Of a stretch of 45,568 nucleotides of DNA, positions 41,973-45,568 are shown piece after piece. The stretch spans positions 1 to 45,568 of the forward strand of contig JAIKXS010000007.1 of the NCBI GenBank assembly GCA_024683955.1, written 5' to 3'. The translations under genes were made by a program, and so were the position numbers. The number at the start of each line of letters is the position of its first letter. Position 1 is the stretch's first letter. This DNA comes from Desulfovibrio sp. Lineage in GTDB: Bacteria; Desulfobacterota; Desulfovibrionia; Desulfovibrionales; Desulfovibrionaceae. A model generated the notes under the pieces. The model saw nothing but the letters and a program-made list of their open reading frames with translations. It searched no databases and had not been told where the DNA came from.

Positions 41973-43022
41973 ATGACGAAATACTCAACAAGACATTATT
42001 CATTGCTGAAGCTTTTTGCCATTATTTGCATTGTATTCAATCACAGTATTCGATATGGATGGCCTCCTTTTAAAATTTTAACAAATGATTTTCAGCTGCC
42101 ATTGTTGTTTTTTGCTTCAGGATTTGTATTTTCCTACTGTATCTATGACGCGGGTAAATATCTTTCTATAGGGGAACTAGTATATAAAAAATTTAAACGT
42201 TTATTTTACCCATATATATTGATATTATTGTTATGGTATTTGCCTATTTTTTATATTACAGGAGACGCGAGGTATCAAGGAAAATCTATATTAAGTATTG
42301 TATTTTTAGAATATCCATTTGGTATAAATTCTGATTCATTGTGGTTTCTAATGGCATTATTTATTATATATATTATATCGTATATTTTAAAAGAAACTCT
42401 AAATTATTTAAACATAAATAATTATAAAAATATTGTAATTTGTATGTTTTTTATTCTTTCAGGTGCAAAAATTGTGTCGTCATATTTTCCGCAACAGTTT
42501 TTTTTAGACAGAGTTGCTTTGTATAGTATTCATTTTTTTGCTGGGTATATACTAAATATCAAAAAGGAATGTGTTGCTAGTTTTATCGAGAAACATATGG
42601 TGATTCCTATTTTTATTATTGCTACATTAATTATTTACTATATAGACGCACGTTATGGTTTTTTGGCCTGTGATGAAACACCTTCCTATCCTTGGACTGG
42701 TATCGTTGTATTGCAGAGTCTTGAGATTATAAAACAGTTTTTATTGATTGGTATTTGGGTTTGTATCGCACGCAAAATTGTAAATAAATATCCTGTATTC
42801 GTAGAAAATAAAATAGTGAAGTATTTTGAAAAACGCAGCTTTGATATCTTTCTCTATCACTGGCCTGTTCTGCTGGCCCTTTTGCAATATCTCCCTATCG
42901 AATCTCCTATTGCCAAGGCCATGACGACTGCATTTGTCTGCATGGGAATTTCCTTGCTTGTCGCCGAAATGGTTGATTTTCTCAAGCGTGTGAGAGCACG
43001 TTGTTCCGGTCTGGGCGCGTAA
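41973..43022 (+). CDS. Acyltransferase-3 family membrane protein
   Basis: 349-residue integral membrane protein of about ten helices. It starts SLLKLFAIICIVFNHSIRYG, with the family histidine in helix 1, and includes LPLLFFASGFVFSY, SLWFLMALFIIYI and a late FDIFLYHWPVLLAL. The family transfers acetyl or other acyl groups onto exported sugars, so it probably decorates the polysaccharide made with the upstream glycosyltransferase, 48 bases away. AAGGTG lies 5 bases before the ATG. The gene is strongly AT-rich until about 42840, after which the last 60 codons have the ordinary GC content of the region. Confidence 0.88.
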   Translation: MTKYSTRHYSLLKLFAIICIVFNHSIRYGWPPFKILTNDFQLPLLFFASGFVFSYCIYDAGKYLSIGELVYKKFKRLFYPYILILLLWYLPIFYITGDARYQGKSILSIVFLEYPFGINSDSLWFLMALFIIYIISYILKETLNYLNINNYKNIVICMFFILSGAKIVSSYFPQQFFLDRVALYSIHFFAGYILNIKKECVASFIEKHMVIPIFIIATLIIYYIDARYGFLACDETPSYPWTGIVVLQSLEIIKQFLLIGIWVCIARKIVNKYPVFVENKIVKYFEKRSFDIFLYHWPVLLALLQYLPIESPIAKAMTTAFVCMGISLLVAEMVDFLKRVRARCSGLGA

Positions 43023-43786
43023 GGTCGGCCTGGGGGCGTCACGCAGCCGGCCTGTTGTGCTTTGTGCGGAGCAGGGCCGTGAAACTGGGCCGGAGGGGCA
43101 TTGTGTCGGACGGATGCAAATGCAGTTGGCAGGCGGTGAAAGGTAAATCTGCTTTTTTTAGTGACCGGGTTAACGAGCATTTCTCTTGGCTGATCCGCTA
43201 ATATGCGGCCAAAAGTGCTATGTACTATGACATGCTAACGACAAGACGAGTAACTGTTGCATTTTTTTCAAGGCTGACAGCTATGACGCCTCTTAGAATG
43301 GTGATGTTGAAGAGAATAATTGGAACATGACGCTTTTATTATGGAGATGACCTGCATGGGGCGAATACCTCTATCCACAGACGTGTAAATCCTTTCGACT
43401 GTTAGGGGTACATAGAGCATGAAGGAAATGTATTGAACGAGTGATTTCAGCCAGGACTAAGGGTGTCAACGCGCAGTAAAGAGATAAAATGGCACGACGG
43501 CAAACGAGTGGCTTACGAGTGCTGAGGAGGCTGTTTGTGCCGTGCTGGAAAGCAATCCTGCACTGAGAGCAGATGCATGTATCACGGAATTCATGCGGGA
43601 TATTGCATGTTAGGATAATTGTCCTGCCGTTGTCCGGCGTGAGTACTACTAGGCAATTTCCAGCTACAAAATTGCTGTCGGCACATGTTCAGACAAGATT
43701 GTCGCCCGCATTGCGGGCTGTCGAAGTGTTTTTTTCATGCCCAGCCGAAGAATCGGCGCATCATGTTCCGGAGAGGAGACCCCTTG
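43023..43786. other. Gene-free interval
   Basis: About 760 bases with no coding frame of recognisable content, no transposase remnant that I can identify, and no clear hairpin terminator after the acyltransferase gene. Confidence 0.4.
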
Positions 43787-44638
43787 ATGCGAGCCAGGCC
43801 GTTCATTCATGTTTTTTTTCTTGCCGTCCTATTTTTGTTTTGCAGGGATAAAGCTGCTGCCGTCAACATGCCAACACCGCCTGCCGTTGACATATATCTC
43901 GCGGAATATGTTCAAATGGTGAATGCCGAAGATCGGCAGCAAATTCTTGATATCGGGAAAGATCTGGACAAACGGTTTGGAGCTCAGATTGTTGTGGTCG
44001 CAGTGAATACGCTTGATGGCGCAGACATCGAGACCTATGCGAATACTCTATTCCGTTCCTGGGGTATAGGCTCTGCCGAAAAGAACAACGGCGTTCTCCT
44101 TCTTATCGCCAAGGATGACCGGAAATTCCGTATAGAAGTCGGATACGGCCTCGAAGGTGCCATTACCGACGGATACGCGGGAGAAGTCCTTGATGCAATG
44201 AAGCCGAAGTTTAGAGATGGCGACTATTCCGAAGGAATACTCACGGCCTACAAAAAATTGGCGAGCAAAGTGTACGAGGAATACGGAGAATCTCCTCCGG
44301 AATCTTTAATGACAGCAACCGATGTTGATAACGAGTGGAGTTTAAAAGACTTTTATTCTCTGTCGATATGTTTATCTATTCTTCTAATAGTGAGCGCAAT
44401 ATTCTATTTTGTAATATCAATTGCAGTAGAGATTTTGTTGAGTGTTGTATTGTATGTATTGAACGTGCTGCTGTTTATTGTTTCATTTGGAAAAACAGGC
44501 AATCTGAATATTAAAGATCATTACAAGAGCTTTAAAGAAAAATATTATACGCCGGGATCAGGTGGCTCACGAGGCAGGTGGTTCAGAGGATTTCGTGGCG
44601 GGAGATCCGGGGGAGGCGGAGCTTCCGGTGGGTGGTGA
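43787..44638 (+). CDS. TPM-domain membrane protein (YgcG family)
   Basis: 283-residue envelope protein. A signal peptide (RPFIHVFFLAVLFLFC) is followed by a TPM domain (about residues 35-165). The domain shows AQIVVVAVNTLDGADIETYA, WGIGSAEKNNGVLLLIAKDD, FRIEVGYGLEGAITD and a late YSEGI, the usual motifs. Two hydrophobic segments lie near 188-245. The tail is Gly/Arg-rich (RGRWFRGFRGG, SGGGGASGGW), as in many YgcG proteins. TPM domains are implicated in photosystem repair in plants and have unclear roles in bacteria. I chose the ATG at 43787 because GAGGAG lies 8 bases upstream. The longer frame to 43685 adds a segment without similarity. Confidence 0.88.
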   Translation: MRARPFIHVFFLAVLFLFCRDKAAAVNMPTPPAVDIYLAEYVQMVNAEDRQQILDIGKDLDKRFGAQIVVVAVNTLDGADIETYANTLFRSWGIGSAEKNNGVLLLIAKDDRKFRIEVGYGLEGAITDGYAGEVLDAMKPKFRDGDYSEGILTAYKKLASKVYEEYGESPPESLMTATDVDNEWSLKDFYSLSICLSILLIVSAIFYFVISIAVEILLSVVLYVLNVLLFIVSFGKTGNLNIKDHYKSFKEKYYTPGSGGSRGRWFRGFRGGRSGGGGASGGW

Positions 44639-45232
44639 TTTCGTATTTTTTACATGGTTTCTTTGCATTGGAAGTTGTCTGTACGCATAATTCGCCCCTC
44701 ATTCCCGAAAGATATGGATTCCCTCAGGGGCGCACTTTTCTCCCAGAGAAGCCAGATTGCGACGCAAAGCTGCCCGTCCGGATCTCTTCCGCATGGGTCG
44801 AGGGCGCAAAGCGGCGTTACCGTGCTCCCGACTCACGAGAAACCAGGGGCATGTCGTGTCACCAGGTAGAAGGAGAAGCACTTTCAGGCATATGCTTTCT
44901 CCGGGAATCAAAACACTCGAGCCCAACAGCGTTCCTATTCTGAATGTCTTTCATTTTCTTCCTGCCTATAAGCTTATTGGCAATGACAGCGCCGTCTTCG
45001 AAAGACAGGACAAGGATTCTGTCTTAACACCTGTCCCTTTCTCAATCAAACGATCCCGAGCAGAAAGCCGCGAGAGAGATCACAGCTCCGCCTTTTTCCA
45101 GCATGCGCGCAGTGATGCTGGCTATAACCTATGGTTCATCCGGATTTTGTGTACTCGGTGTGGGGATGACAAAAAAATGGACATGGGTTCCAATCGAGGA
45201 AACCACATCACCCTCGATAAGGCGGAATCACC
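44639..45232. other. Gene-free interval before the ISL3 element
   Basis: About 590 bases without a convincing gene. The left end of the ISL3-type element must lie in its right part. A small ATCGAGG/CCTCGAT hairpin is at 45193-45218 in the transposase leader. The terminal inverted repeat cannot be fixed without the right end. Confidence 0.4.
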
Positions 45233-45568
45233 ATGTCCACAAGTTTTATCTACCATGCGTTGGGGCTGTCTGGCTATGAGTACGTGAACCAAAAATTTCA
45301 TTTCGGATGTATTATTTTTCATGTGTGCCCAAAATGGCGTATTGTTCGATGTCCTATATGCAAATCAAGGAAAGTTATTCGTAAAGGGTGCTCTATAAGA
45401 AAATTACGAACCGTTCCGATCGGCCGAAAGCCAATATTGCTGGATGTTGAGATTCCACGGATATTTTGCCCGGTATGTAACTGCGTGAGACAAATCAATA
45501 CAGTAATCGCGCAACCGCGCAAAAGCTATACGCGATCTTTCGCAAATTACGTTATTTCCTTGTCTAAA
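45233..45568 (+). CDS. ISL3-family transposase, N-terminal part (cut by window end)
   Basis: A frame of 112 codons from the ATG at 45233 runs open to the last base of the window. It shows the N-terminal zinc-finger part of ISL3 transposases: CPICKSRKVIRKG, then LRTVPIGRKPILLDVEIPR and the second cysteine pair in FCPVCNC. In complete elements a DDE catalytic domain follows; it lies beyond the window. No frameshift or stop is seen in the visible part, so the element could be intact. Confidence 0.82.
   Translation, partial: MSTSFIYHALGLSGYEYVNQKFHFGCIIFHVCPKWRIVRCPICKSRKVIRKGCSIRKLRTVPIGRKPILLDVEIPRIFCPVCNCVRQINTVIAQPRKSYTRSFANYVISLSK

Noticed and set aside
1-45568. tRNA, rRNA, tmRNA, SRP RNA, RNase P RNA, CRISPR arrays
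   Set aside because: I looked for the conserved cores (T-loop GGTTCGA, SRP GGAAGCAGC, regular repeat-spacer arrays) by eye and found none. A covariance-model scan would be needed to exclude weak cases.

Overview
The window looks like a chromosomal segment of a Gram-negative sulfate/sulfite-reducing bacterium, most likely of the Desulfovibrionaceae. The reasons are the outer-membrane genes (bamA, ompH/skp, lolC/E, lolD, fabZ, an amidase) clustered around lysS, a TauE/SafE transporter beside a DUF169 gene, a double-cubane reductase/activator/YedF set, and two small or unplaced families I associate with Desulfovibrio. Most genes have moderate GC content. Three AT-rich islands stand out: 9.77-10.14 kb, 39.9-40.24 kb and 41.93-42.84 kb. 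Both edges of the window lie in insertion sequences, a broken IS66-type transposase on the left and the start of an ISL3-type transposase on the right.

Layout: (1) 0-6.4 kb: IS66 remnant; a TetR regulator divergent from a medium-chain acyl-CoA-synthetase-like ligase, with a shared operator-like inverted repeat; a secreted beta-helix protein ending in an S74 endosialidase-type self-cleaving chaperone. (2) 6.9-9.7 kb: minus-strand DUF169 - TauE - small membrane protein operon, with a palindromic operator in front and a hairpin in each intercistronic gap. (3) 9.7-12.7 kb: a 1.5-kb gene-free AT-rich region with DnaA-box-like sites, then a divergent DnaA protein. (4) 12.8-15.1 kb: argF (OTCase) and a short argA-type acetyltransferase. 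(5) 15.7-21.4 kb: three plus-strand genes of unknown function (a TPR membrane protein with a zinc-knuckle motif, a YcjF-like membrane protein with exact 33-residue repeats, a small DVU0772-like protein). (6) 21.6-24.5 kb: polar amino-acid ABC transporter. (7) 25.2-35.8 kb: envelope biogenesis locus, fabZ/ompH/amiC/lysS on the minus strand and lolC/E-lolD-bamA on the plus strand. (8) 36.2-39.7 kb: flavin reductase, BadF-type activator, double-cubane reductase and YedF. (9) 39.9-43.0 kb: two surface-polysaccharide genes with sharp composition steps. (10) 43.8-45.6 kb: TPM-domain membrane protein and the ISL3 element.

How the genes connect: region 7 moves lipoproteins (Lol), chaperones outer-membrane proteins (OmpH) and inserts them (BamA), makes acyl chains (FabZ) and remodels peptidoglycan (amidase). 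Region 8 pairs an ATP-driven electron activator with a low-potential iron-sulfur reductase and a selenium-linked sulfurtransferase-like protein. Region 5 is the best candidate for an undescribed system. The divergent DnaA, which lacks the box VII arginines, and the hairpin-bridged ribosome-binding site at 15.7 kb are the most unusual single observations. No tRNA, rRNA or CRISPR array was recognised.
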